From assembly GCA_023212695.1 (NCBI GenBank), contig JALCCG010000173.1:1-46594 (forward strand): 46,594 bases of DNA, written 5' to 3'. Source of the DNA: Sporisorium sorghi. Lineage: Eukaryota; Basidiomycota; Ustilaginomycetes; Ustilaginales; Ustilaginaceae. Positions within the stretch are counted from its first letter, which is position 1, and every line of letters begins with the position of its first letter. The notes beneath the pieces were generated by a model. That model was not told the DNA's origin and did not search any database. It was given only the letters and a program-made list of their open reading frames with translations. Below are positions 20,058 through 30,059 of this stretch, one piece after another. The position numbers were made by a program, and so were the translations under genes.

Positions 20058-20127
20058 CGTGTGCGTGTTTGAGAGGTGCGGAAACGGTGCGAGATGGTGT
20101 TGGGAAGGTTTGACGGATCGCTGCGGA

Positions 20128-20179
<52 letters not shown>

Positions 20180-20398
20180 AGGGTTTTGTGTGCCGTTTCT
20201 CGCTTTTTCTCCAGCGCACCGCAGCGCAACTTCGGCTTGTCTCGGTCGGTCATTCACAGCCAAAGACAAAACACGAGAGCCACACTTACTTGAAACCAAA
20301 AGGAAAACCAACTCTCCCGTGGTGTCACTCACTCCGACCAGACCAGCGCCGCCGCCGCCGCTTTTACCTTCAACCGAACTCAACCGGACCCTTTTTTT

Positions 20399-20436
<38 letters not shown>

Positions 20437-20549
20437 CCTTCCAGCAGTCAGCAGCCAGGAGGATCGACGGCAGCAGCAGCACTGCTCCTCCTCCTCCTTC
20501 TTCCTCCTCTCTCGCTCCTCTTCCACCACAATCAACAACCGATATAACC
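20058..20549. promoter_or_regulatory. Divergent TMA7/guanylyltransferase promoter with A49 and T33 tracts
   Basis: The 492 bases between two divergent start codons carry A49 at 20129-20177 and T8-C-T33 at 20392-20433. Read in the sense of each gene, both tracts are poly-T upstream of the start. Long dA:dT tracts exclude nucleosomes and mark open promoters in fungi. That role here is inferred. Confidence 0.55.
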
Positions 20550-22318
20550 ATGTCTTCTCCTCGCTCCACCTCTTCGTCCCTCCCTCAAGTCCCCTCGTTG
20601 CTCAGCATCCCAACTTCCTCGTCCTCATCAGCGTCCAACGCGGATCAGTCGCCCACCACGCCCACCAACCTCACAGTCACTGCCGCTACGCCCATCGACA
20701 TCCGCGCCGCCAACAGCCTCGCTCCCTCCGCTCGAGCTACCAACGACGAACACGCGCTGCACAACCTCAGTGCCGACGACGTTCACAACACTAGCAACAC
20801 CACAACGCCAGCAACAATGGGTAACGTTTCGGAACAGAATGCGCTCGACCAGGTGCTCTCGGGCATCCTGACTATGCAGAAGGAGGTGAGTTTTTCGACG
20901 CTCGAATCAGGGTTCCTTCAAGTATGCAAGGCTGACTTGTAGTTCTTCAATTGCTTTTGTCGCTGCAGCTCTCGCGCCTGCACATCCGAATGGACGAGAT
21001 GGAGAGCAAGAACGAAGCCACGGCGCGCCGCAACTCGTTCTACAGCTCGTTCACCCCGGGAACCATGTCGCCGGCGCTCAAGAGCCCTGGTCTCATGCCG
21101 CGCCTCCAACGCCGTTCCTCGTCGCCGCCCAAGAACGGCAGCATGGACATGCTCCACGCACCCCATCTCTCCATGGGCACGTCCGCGCAGCAGCCCGCTC
21201 CCTTGCTCGCCGAGGAGCCCAAGCTCGGTCTGTGGGCGGTCGTCCCCGCCGGCGGTGCCGGAACCCGCCTGTGGCCGCTCTCGCGTGAATCCTACCCCAA
21301 GTTCCTGCTCGACCTCACCGGATCCGGGCGCACGCTGCTGCAGAGCACGTGGGACCGTCTCCTCCCCCTGGCGGGTCAGTCGCAGATGATGATCGTCACG
21401 GGCAAGTTGCACGTCGACGGTGTGTCGGCGCAGCTGCCGCAGTTGGAGCACGCCAATGTGCTCGCCGAGCCGTCGCCCAAGGAGTCGATGGCTGCGATCG
21501 GTCTGGCGGCGGCGGTGCTGCTCGAGCGCGACCCCGAAGCGGTTTTGGGCTCGTTCGCCGCCGACCACATCATTTCGGGTCGCGATGCGTTCGAGTCCGC
21601 AGTCACCGAGGCGGTAGCGACGGCTAAAGCGGGCTACCTCGTGACGATTGGTATCGCGCCCTCGCACCCGTCGACCGGGTTCGGGTACATTAAGCTTGGC
21701 GAGAAGCTGAGTGTGAGCGATGCGCCCAACGCGCGCCGCGTGACCGAGTTCAAGGAGAAGCCCGACGCGCGCACTGCATCGGCGTACCTGTCGACGGGTG
21801 ACTATCGATGGAATGGCGGTATGTTTGTCGTTCAAGCCAAAGTGTTGCTGGATCTGCTCAAGGAGACCGTGCCGGAGCTGCACGAGGGTTTGACGCGCAT
21901 TGCGGCGGCGTGGGACTCGGATGCGCGCGATACCGTCATGGCCGAGGTCTGGCCGACGCTGCCCAAGATCGCGATCGACCATGCGGTGGCCGAGCCTGCG
22001 TCCAAGGTCGGCAAGGTGGCCGTCGTGCCCGCGACGTTCGGCTGGGACGATGTGGGTGACTTCGCCTCGCTGGCGGATCTCATTCCGGCCGAGGAGGGCG
22101 AGCCGAGGATCCTGGGTGACTCGCGCTTGGTCGTGACCGAGAGCCAGGCCGGTGGTTTGATTATCCCGGCGGCGGGCAGGCCCATCGCGTGTCTCGGTGT
22201 CGACGACGTCGTCGTGGTCGACACCCCCGACGCGCTGCTCATCACCACCAGGGCCAGGTCCCAGGACGTCAAGAAGATCGTCGGTCGTACCAAGAAGGTC
22301 TACCCCGAGCTGTGCTGA
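20550..22318 (+). CDS. Bacterial-type mannose-1-phosphate guanylyltransferase with eukaryotic N-terminal extension
   Basis: The protein has 561 residues from exons 20550-20885 and 20969-22318. The 83 bp intron has donor GTGAGT and acceptor GCTGCAG. The enzyme family makes GDP-mannose from GTP and mannose-1-phosphate. The catalytic domain starts near residue 200. It has the nucleotide-binding PAGGAGTRLWPLSR (about 204-217) followed by PKFLL, an AEPSPKESMAAIGLAA block, FAADH, and FKEKPD as the sugar-1-phosphate motif. It is the bacterial ManC form and most resembles the actinobacterial subtype, not the usual fungal Mpg1/Psa1. The first ~195 residues are Ser/Thr/Pro-rich with a short coiled coil (about 97-130) that is split by the intron. 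The domain itself is intronless. A second, fungal-type enzyme is expected elsewhere in the genome. Confidence 0.85.
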
Positions 22319-22599
22319 TGCGCGTTTGCTTTTTCATTGTGGATTCTTTCTTGAATGGACACTTTTGGTTTTTGCTCATGGATTCTCACTCAAACGAGTA
22401 TGTGCGAAACCGAACATCCCTGAAAAGTGGTCTGAGCGTGCGAAATGTCTCGGTGCACAAGCGTGAATGAGGCAGTTGTGAGGTGCGAATCAAGTCGAGA
22501 CATTGCAAAAGGAGCGTACGAGGGTCCGGGGGTAACATGAGTGAAGTGTCTGGTATGAAAAAATATATATATATATATATATATAAAAATGCGATTCTT
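22319..22599. other. Convergent 3' flank with (TA)n
   Basis: It separates two stop codons. A TA microsatellite lies at about 22564-22585. No gene was seen. Confidence 0.45.
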
Positions 22600-24924
22600 T
22601 CAGGATGCAACGGGTTGTTTCTGGCCCAACACGCGTGTGATGGTATGCATGCGTTCGCGGCTCTTGCGGCTGAGCGAGCTCGAGAGCGCGCCGCCACCCT
22701 CACTGTCACCGCTAGAGCGAGACGGCGCAATGGGTCGCGGCGCCGCTTGTTTAGTGTTGATGATCGAGGCGATCGAGGGGATGTTCTCGGCCTCCTCGAT
22801 GAGGCGCATGATCTTGCTGGTGCGCGTGATGCGTGCGGTAAAGTCCTTCTTCTTGAGCGTTGTCGGTCTGAAGATGTCGTCTTCGTCCTCGTCCGCCTTG
22901 GGTGCGGGGCGGTTCGAGGCGTGCGAGAGCACCAGCACCCGCTCCGACCGCCGGCGCGTCGGCGACTCGTCCACTCGCTGCTGTTCGTCATCGTCATCGA
23001 AGACACGCACATTGTTGCGTAGCGCTGCGACCTTGCTCCCGCGCGAGAGCGTGCCGACAGAGTCGCGGATGAGCGCAGCCACCGGCGCGCGTGCCGCCCC
23101 CTCGCCGGCCGCGCCTATTCGGCCCTTACTGCGGCCCCTGCGGATCTTGAGCCCCTCCTCCGCCGCGGCAGACCGCAGATCCGACCCGGACGACACATGC
23201 CTGAGCTTCGAACGCGGCTTGCGCCCCACTCTTCTGTTGGATACAATCACCGCCTCGCACTTGCCCGGCGACCACGAGGTGGGCTCAAACTCGTGCCCCT
23301 CCAACGCGAGCTCTTTGGGCGACGAGATGCCGCGCGGCGACGAGACGGTCAGGCGAGGCGGCGTGGATCGCTTGAGCGTGGGGCTGATCTGTCCGGCGTG
23401 CGTGTCGACTTCGAACGAGGTGCGCGGCGGAGGCGAGGTTGAAGGAGAGGCGGAGATGGTGCGTCGCTCGCGCATGATCTTGGAGAGCACCTCGACGCTC
23501 TTCATGCGTCGCATGCTGAGGTGCGTGGGTCGCGTGCACGAGGCGTTGCGCGGCGCGACGGCCGGGTCGGTGGAGAGGAACGGCAGCGCTGGGCCAGACA
23601 GCAGCTTGGCCACGGCTGGGTCGTCCGTGGTCTTTGTGGCGATCGGTGCAGCGCTGGCGTCGTCCGCACGTGATGATGAGCAAGTATCATCACCGGCGCC
23701 ACTTGTAGATGAGGATGCGTTGCTCTCCACCTGTTCACTAGATGCAGCCGCCGCCGCCTCTCGCCGCATACGCGATTGATCCATCATGGCCTGCAAATCG
23801 CCCAAGCTCTCCCTCCACACCGCCCTCTCCTGCCGCCATTTCCGCTGCCGGCTCGGACTGCCATTCGCCTTGCCCGCAGCCGAGTTTTTCGTCGGACTCG
23901 AAAAGGCGTCTACAAGACCAGGACGTCGCTTGGCCGTGCCGTTGTTCGCTCCTCCATTATGCAACGCCTTCCACGCCTCTTGTGCGGCTGCATCGCTGCT
24001 GAGGACGTCCGCAGAGATGGCTGCTGCACTTTTGCGTACCGGGGCGGTGCGAGATTTGGCGGACCTGTAGGCTACGCTGGCGGTCCAGACGGGATTGTTG
24101 GTTGCTGTTCGCTTGGCGGTTGTGGGTGTGGGGCGTGTTGATGTGGATGCGGATGTGGATGCGGTGGCAGTTGTGGATGCTGTTGAGACGAGGTCGGCTT
24201 GCTGCGGCGGAAGTTTGTCGTGTTTGGGCGAGTCAGCTGGTTTGCTGGAGCTGGCGGCAGCATCGTCGAAGATGGTGCCCGGACCAAAGAGCCAAAGGTT
24301 GGAGAACCAGCTTGATGATGAAGCTTGCGCGTTAGGCAGTGGCGGAGCAGAGCCGTGATCATCGCGACTGGCCAGCTTGTAGTTGCGCGATGGCAAGCTC
24401 TTGCTCGTGGCCGCCGCCTTAGGTGTGGATCGACCAGCCGCTGCGGCGCTCTTCTGGATCGCCCTCCTCAGCTCGCTTGCCGCCAACGAGGGTGAATCTG
24501 ACGAGAAATCATCGACGGGCCTGGGCTTGCGTGGCGGAGTGGAGTGCTTTTTGGCAAACATGCCTGCGAGCGATTGGCGATCGGGGGTGACGACGCGCGT
24601 CTCCTTGTAGCCTGCTCGTTCGAGGAGGTCCTGGAGACTATCGAAGCGCGAGTCTGCGGAGTTGGTGTGGTCGGCGTCGTTGTTGGTTGAAAACGGGTAT
24701 CTGTTGTTGCGAAGCGAGGTGGACGACGAGGATGAAGATGGTGCTGCTGCTTGTCGAACGTGGGAGTTGGCGTTGCTGCCACTGCCACTGCCACTGCTAC
24801 TGGCGCCAATGGAAGGGAGCGAGGAATCGGGGCCACTGGTAGTGATGGTGGTTGAGGATGGAGGGAGTGGTGGATGGCAGAGACGGTGGCGATCCGACAA
24901 CCTAGTCACTGAGGGGCTGTCCAT
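22600..24924 (-). CDS. Large disordered Ser/Ala-rich hypothetical protein
   Basis: The protein has 774 residues and no recognised domain. It is dominated by Ser, Ala, Arg and Thr with many SP/TP sites, as in regulatory or cytoskeletal scaffold proteins. More ordered patches are near the N-terminus (the stretch reading FDSLQDLLERAGYKETRVVTPDR), a helix with QRKWRQERAVWRESLGDLQAMMDQ-like character in the middle, and a C-terminal helix (ITRTSKIMRLIEEAENIPSI). The ATG at 24924 is preferred for its GCCATGG context. An in-frame ATG at 25176 would add 84 residues with a Cys-rich (SCC)n tract encoded by a 9 bp repeat. Function unknown; perhaps lineage-specific to smuts. Confidence 0.75.
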   Translation of the reverse strand: MDSPSVTRLSDRHRLCHPPLPPSSTTITTSGPDSSLPSIGASSSGSGSGSNANSHVRQAAAPSSSSSSTSLRNNRYPFSTNNDADHTNSADSRFDSLQDLLERAGYKETRVVTPDRQSLAGMFAKKHSTPPRKPRPVDDFSSDSPSLAASELRRAIQKSAAAAGRSTPKAAATSKSLPSRNYKLASRDDHGSAPPLPNAQASSSSWFSNLWLFGPGTIFDDAAASSSKPADSPKHDKLPPQQADLVSTASTTATASTSASTSTRPTPTTAKRTATNNPVWTASVAYRSAKSRTAPVRKSAAAISADVLSSDAAAQEAWKALHNGGANNGTAKRRPGLVDAFSSPTKNSAAGKANGSPSRQRKWRQERAVWRESLGDLQAMMDQSRMRREAAAAASSEQVESNASSSTSGAGDDTCSSSRADDASAAPIATKTTDDPAVAKLLSGPALPFLSTDPAVAPRNASCTRPTHLSMRRMKSVEVLSKIMRERRTISASPSTSPPPRTSFEVDTHAGQISPTLKRSTPPRLTVSSPRGISSPKELALEGHEFEPTSWSPGKCEAVIVSNRRVGRKPRSKLRHVSSGSDLRSAAAEEGLKIRRGRSKGRIGAAGEGAARAPVAALIRDSVGTLSRGSKVAALRNNVRVFDDDDEQQRVDESPTRRRSERVLVLSHASNRPAPKADEDEDDIFRPTTLKKKDFTARITRTSKIMRLIEEAENIPSIASIINTKQAAPRPIAPSRSSGDSEGGGALSSSLSRKSRERMHTITRVLGQKQPVAS

Positions 24925-25101
24925 GGCCAGCTCGACATGCGATTGGTTGCGGAGGTTGCTGTTGTGGTGGAGGCGGCAAGTGTCAATGCCAGCAAGAGCA
25001 GTAAGAGGGAAAGAGAGAGAGGGAGGAAAGGAACAACACTTTGAAACGGCTTTTTGGTTTTTTTTTGGCCTCGGAGACGTTTGCAGGGTCCGACTCGAGG
25101 T

Positions 25102-25155
25102 GCAGCAAGAGCAGCAAGAGCAGCAAGAGCAGCAAGAGCAGCAAAAGCAGCAAGA
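25102..25155. repeat. 9 bp tandem repeat GCAGCAAGA, six copies
   Basis: Six copies occur at 25102, 25111, 25120, 25129, 25138 (one base change) and 25147. They lie upstream of the preferred start of the disordered protein and in frame with it; on the minus strand they would encode Ser-Cys-Cys units. Confidence 0.85.
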
Positions 25156-25176
25156 GCACCAAAAACAAGCATTCAT

Positions 25177-26781
25177 AGACTCAAGAGGCGGCTAACTTTG
25201 AACTTGGTTGTACTGCTCGCTTTATCTAGTGATCTAACCTGTCGCAGCTAACTTTACAGCAGGAAGCACAGCAAGGTCGAATCTGATGCCAAGAGATACT
25301 GTAGCAAGAGATAGCTGTAGCATGGATGCCAATCTGTCCAGCTGTGGACTGCGTGCTCTCAAATGCGCTGGAAAACGGCCGCCATTTTGCCAGAGAGCGA
25401 GAGCAGAGAGAAGGCACATGGCCGCACAAGCAAGTCAAGCCTTCTCAACAAGCGCTGTTTCGACAAGCGCCCTTTTCTTTTTCCTGCAGTCGACTCGTGC
25501 TTCACACAATGCTAAGCTTAGTGCAGGCCCCAAGCCGAGGGAGGTCAAAGAATGCACTTCCAGTCTCCGACACAGCAAGAACCAAAAGCAAGGTTATGTC
25601 TCAGCCGCACAATAGAAGCCGCTCCCTCCCCAAAGTCGAGGTGGAAAGTCTCGCCCGCGGTGGCTTTCATGGCTGGTGTTTAAAGCTTATCGCCAGGCTT
25701 GTCACGCCGACATCATGGAGCACTCTCTACTGTTCTTTTTGGCACACAATGGTCTGGCATTGCGATGTGTGACTGCTTGTGTTGGCAGCAGGCGAGAAAA
25801 AAAAAAAAAAAAAAAAAAAAAAACACACACACACACTTACTTTGGGATTCGACTTTTTTTCAAGAAAAGCAACACTCGAGACGCGTCGAGAAGAGGCACT
25901 TTTTGATGTCCCAGATCGTCATATCTCCCGATTTATTCTTTGCGGCAAACCGATCCCGCACGACAAGACAACCAGGCAATTGGAAATTCAGAGCACGCCA
26001 TCGTTTCGCTGTTTGACGTGACAGCTTACATCAAACAACTCGCTCGCTGCGTCCATTTGTGCCAAAGTTTTCCACTCCGCGGGCAGCAGCGAATCAATCG
26101 AAGAGTAACCCCCGCCTTGGCCTGCTGCTGCTGCGCTGCTCTGCCGAAAACCAGTGTCGATCGACAGGAATGATCAACATCATCGAGAAGAACAAGTGCA
26201 CTTTGGCCCGCTCCCCCGCCCGCTGACTTTGCTGGTGTGTCTCCCCTGCTCATTCAGCTTTATGGCTTTCTCTTGGGTCTCGTTCTCTTGGGCCTGAGAG
26301 GCTGCAGTGATGAAGCATGAGGCGACGGCGATGAGCGGCCGAACAAGTGTGCCGAGTCGCTGCTTGTGTCGAACGACAAGAAAGCAGCGCCGTGCTGTGC
26401 TCGAGAAATTTTTTCTTCTTGCTGCTTGCTACAAGTAACCGCTGCCCCGTTCCGGTTGTGCAAACAAAACAGCGTCAAATCTTCCTGCTCTCGCTTGCCT
26501 ATCCCCGAACAGGCCAAGCCCATGACTGATGACAAGATTCGTCGCCCTCTTCCCGAGTCTCCGAGGTCGGATGGTGGGTCGCTTGAGTCGTGTTGGTCCT
26601 TGCTCCCATCCTCCCTCTCAACCATCACCCACGTAGACCGTCACCGTTCCCACAACCGCACTCAGCTTCCCAGCCAGCTCTTATATAGCAACAAGGTTCC
26701 CTTTACTCAGCTTACTCCGCCAACACCACCGGGGACACCTCCATACAACCTTCACACACACACACACACACCTCCATCACC
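25177..26781. other. 1.6 kb divergent intergenic region before PAPS reductase
   Basis: It contains A27 at 25797-25823 followed directly by a CA repeat, a TATATA box at 26682-26687 about 95 bases before the reductase ATG, and a second CA repeat at about 26754-26771. Open frames inside are short and lack domains. No gene is supported. Confidence 0.5.
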
Positions 26782-27717
26782 ATGACGCTCTCCACCTCCA
26801 TCGCGCAATCCTCGAAACAGGCCGAAGAGGAGGCGCAGATCCGCCACGTGATCAACAACCTCGAAGCCATCAACCGCAAGCTCGGCGAGGCCGACCCCGT
26901 CGAGATCATCGAGTGGGCCATCGACCACCTTCCCGGGCTCTACCAGACCACTGCGTTCGGCATCACGGGCTGCATCACCGTCGACATGATTTCGCGCATT
27001 AGCGAGCAGCGCGCTGCCAAGACAGGTCAGCCTGCTAAGCACCTCGTCCCGCTGATCTTTGTCGACACGCTGTACCATTTCCCGCAGACGCTGGATCTGG
27101 CGCACAAGGCGGCCAAGCACTACAACGCCGATATGCATGTGTACTATCCGCCGGGTACCAACACTGTGCGCGAGTTTGAGGACAAGTGGGGTGCGCAGCT
27201 GTGGGAGCGCGACGAGGACACGTACGACTACCTCGTCAAAGTCGAGCCCGCGCGCCGGGCGTATGAGGAGCTGCGCGTGAGGGCGGTGTTCACGGGCCGC
27301 CGCCGCTCGCAAGGCGCCGATCGGGCGTCGTTGAAGGCGGTCGAGGTGGACGAGACGGGTCTTGTCAAGGTGAATGCGCTCATGAACTGGTCCTTTGCGC
27401 AGGTCGACGCGTATGCCAAAGCGAACGCCGTGCCGTACAACGAGCTGCTCGATCTCGGATACAAGTCGATCGGCGACTGGCACTCGACCGCGCTCCCCGG
27501 CTCGGGCGACTCGGGCGAGCGCGCCGGCAGGTGGAAGGACAAGGCCGGCAAGACCGAGTGCGGCCTCCACAAGGACTACTTCAAGATGAAGAACCTCGCC
27601 GAGAAGAAGCTGCGCGAGGCAGAGCTGGCGCGCAAGGACGAGGCTAAGGACAAGTCCGCTGCGGCCGCGGCGCAAGCCCAGGCGCAACCGACACCGACGC
27701 CGGCAGCTGTTGCGTAG
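26782..27717 (+). CDS. MET16: Phosphoadenylyl-sulfate (PAPS) reductase
   Basis: The protein has 311 residues. It reduces PAPS to sulfite plus PAP with thioredoxin, in assimilatory sulfate reduction in the cytosol. The nucleotide-binding loop segment TTAFGITGCITVDMI is near residues 54-68. FVDTLYHFPQTLDLA follows near 93-107, and the catalytic cysteine is Cys260 in ECGLH, as in yeast Met16. The WSFAQVDAYAK helix and the LGYKSIGDWHST region match the family. A Lys/Ala/Glu-rich tail of about 40 residues extends past the catalytic motif. Single exon; the start is the first ATG after a TATA box and a CA repeat. No partner sulfur gene lies nearby in this window. Confidence 0.93.
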   Translation: MTLSTSIAQSSKQAEEEAQIRHVINNLEAINRKLGEADPVEIIEWAIDHLPGLYQTTAFGITGCITVDMISRISEQRAAKTGQPAKHLVPLIFVDTLYHFPQTLDLAHKAAKHYNADMHVYYPPGTNTVREFEDKWGAQLWERDEDTYDYLVKVEPARRAYEELRVRAVFTGRRRSQGADRASLKAVEVDETGLVKVNALMNWSFAQVDAYAKANAVPYNELLDLGYKSIGDWHSTALPGSGDSGERAGRWKDKAGKTECGLHKDYFKMKNLAEKKLREAELARKDEAKDKSAAAAAQAQAQPTPTPAAVA

Positions 27718-28443
27718 TATGTAGAAGCGACACTGCCTTCACTTTCCAAAAGGTTTCCAAAAGGTTCCTCGCCTCCGTAGTCGGATCCGGGACCACCCAT
27801 CAGCAGACCTAGTCTCAGTCTCCTTTGTTTCGCATGTATCCATTATATATCCCTAGCTGCACAGCTAGCTTTTCCTCACGTCTGCATAATCAATCGCAAT
27901 CTTACAGCATCCATGCATCTCAACCAGGCGTGTCACAGGTGTCTTACGAGAAGACAACGACGAGTCTCTGCCTTGTTCTGGGACGGCAATCGTCCGATTT
28001 TGCAAAGGCGATGCAAGGCGGATCTCGGCATCTGAAAGGCAACTGGTCGGGAAGTTAAAGGTGAAGGATGCCTAGGCCTTCTTCGATGAGAGAACCATCT
28101 GATACTCATGCATGCCCTTGTCCGGCAAGAAGCCAAGATTGCAGAATGCATCTTCATTGGACCAAATGTTGCCATCGCACAATGGGTGAAACTAGGCTCA
28201 TGGCAGCAGCAGCAGCAGCAGCAGCAGCGGGCCCAACGGTTCGGGTTCTACAACGCTGACTAGTAGCGAGCATCGCGAGAGGAAGCAAAAGGAGGCATGA
28301 GTGCCGTCCAACTCGCCGATTTGCTCAAGTGGTCGCAGAAACAGAAACCTCAGGCCGAAAGCTTGGATCGTCTGAGCTTCAGGCTCGGATAGAGTGGCTT
28401 GATTAGGTTGGTGACACAAAAGCAAACAGAGCGCCACTCGGTT
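27718..28443. other. Intergenic with (CAG)n
   Basis: A convergent gap of about 0.7 kb. A CAG trinucleotide repeat of about eight units lies at 28203-28228. Short open frames overlap in several phases and none is supported as a gene. Confidence 0.5.
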
Positions 28444-29853
28444 TCACGATGCAGGAGAGGACTGTGTAGCTGGATGCCGTCGAGACTCGGATGCCAATGT
28501 GGCGTCGGCTTGTTGCTGTTGCAGGTGTCGATTGATAAGCTCGCTGCGTTGCCACCAATGACGGGTGACTCTGCGAATGCCCGCTCGCGCCTGATCGATC
28601 GCAACGCTCGCTGCTTGTCCGCCGCGAGCCTTGGCAAGCCGGATGATGTCGTCGACTCTCTGGGAACCTATGCCGAATTCTAGCTGTTGGCCGTGGGTGC
28701 TGTTCCACTGTTTCGTCAATTGGAGCAACTGAGCGTCTTGGAGCACCACGCTGTGCGTGACGTCGACGAGCTCCGAGACGTGCATCAGATCCTGCAGGCT
28801 CTGCTGAGTCGAGGCGAGGTGGGCAACGCTCTGATCGAAGCTGCTCGGCACCTTAGGTGTTGGGAACGCAAAGACGAGGACAACGAGTGCCAAGAGGGCG
28901 AGCTGGCGGAAGATGTGTAAGTTCGTGTGCCAATGGTTGAGCCGAGAAACTCCAGCCGTGACCTGACCGAACTCAAACATGATGAGCAGCTCGACAGCGA
29001 GCATCGCGAGGAGCACCGACAGCGAGGAAATCCTCCAGCTGCTTCGATCCGCCTCGTATGTTGTCGCAGTTGGATTCGAGTCCGGAGCCTGTGTTGACGA
29101 GCGTCTTGGTAGATGGAGCAGGGATGCAGCCTGCCGGATCGCGACGGCCAACGGATCGTGCGGATGCGTAGTTAGCAGGCCCAGCGCCAAGACACGCCAA
29201 GCATAGGTTCCAAAGAGAAACGGAACCGAGTACCAGAAATAGTCGTTGGCCGTCTTGCAGAACGTGCAGTCGAGCAGAGGTCTAGGTCCGAGCAGGAGAT
29301 ACATGCGCCTGCCCTCGTAGCTCGAAAGTCTGGAGATGAGCGCCTGCAGCTCCGCCTGCTTGGAGTGTGTGAGGAGACGGATGGGGAGCAGTGATGGCGT
29401 CTGGTTGATGAGATCACGAAGCGTGGTGGTCGGTATGGTGATGGGAGCCTTGTATGCAAGGAAGAGATCGGGCTTGTACCCGCCGCGGAAGGCCTCGATG
29501 TGCAGAGGGACGTTGTCGGCTGCTTGACTTGAGGGCAAAACGGTGGGCGCGGTGTAGAGTGCAGACATGGTCCGGCGGAAATTATGGATCGCTGAGGCTG
29601 GGATGAGAATGTCGAAACCATATCGGGCAGGAATAAGGTTGCGGATGCTGATGACGACTAAGAGGGATGCCACGATCGTCACACTGGCAGAGAAGGGCGT
29701 GGCAAAGGGAGTCAATCGAGCTCGTGACAAGGGCTTCGGTGTCGGATCGCTTCGACGAGCTGAGCGAACGGAAAGCGCGAGACGCTGTGCTTGGCGAAGG
29801 ATAGGAGGTAGGATGACCATCGCCAGAACCAAGTAAGTTGTGAGGTCCGCCAT
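28444..29853 (-). CDS. Multi-span membrane protein of unknown function
   Basis: The protein has 469 residues. Hydrophobic spans are predicted near 5-20, 57-72, 208-232, 280-302 and 322-342. Between spans two and three lies a 130-residue soluble part with GYKPDLFLAYKAP and YLLLGPRPLLDCTFCK, in which CTFC is a CxxC pair. The C-terminal ~115 residues are soluble and helical, ending in a Gln/Ala/Ser-rich tail. The CxxC between membrane segments could bind metal or be redox-active, but I recognise no family with certainty. Single exon; the ATG at 29853 is in the context GCCATGG on the other strand. Confidence 0.75.
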   Translation of the reverse strand: MADLTTYLVLAMVILPPILRQAQRLALSVRSARRSDPTPKPLSRARLTPFATPFSASVTIVASLLVVISIRNLIPARYGFDILIPASAIHNFRRTMSALYTAPTVLPSSQAADNVPLHIEAFRGGYKPDLFLAYKAPITIPTTTLRDLINQTPSLLPIRLLTHSKQAELQALISRLSSYEGRRMYLLLGPRPLLDCTFCKTANDYFWYSVPFLFGTYAWRVLALGLLTTHPHDPLAVAIRQAASLLHLPRRSSTQAPDSNPTATTYEADRSSWRISSLSVLLAMLAVELLIMFEFGQVTAGVSRLNHWHTNLHIFRQLALLALVVLVFAFPTPKVPSSFDQSVAHLASTQQSLQDLMHVSELVDVTHSVVLQDAQLLQLTKQWNSTHGQQLEFGIGSQRVDDIIRLAKARGGQAASVAIDQARAGIRRVTRHWWQRSELINRHLQQQQADATLASESRRHPATQSSPAS

Positions 29854-30059
29854 GGTGCGTGATGCGTGCTCGAGCGAGCGGAAAGGCTAAGCTCGTTGAT
29901 GGTTCCGCACGAGCAAGGAGCTTCGCACTCGCTGCGAGTGCGAGATGAGTGGGAGTGTTGATTGAGTCTTGTTGAGCTGAGCAGCTGAGCAGCTGAGGCG
30001 CGTCGAGTTGGTCGAAGCGTTGCCCCAACAAACTCAGCCTTTTTGGATCTATAATATAA

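Noticed and set aside
20918..21982. 354-codon minus-strand frame inside the guanylyltransferase gene
   Set aside because: Arg/His-rich shadow of the GC-rich sense frame.
25189..25260. GCTAACTTT motifs resembling the inverted repeat at the right edge
   Set aside because: Only about ten bases match and spacing differs, so chance similarity is likely.
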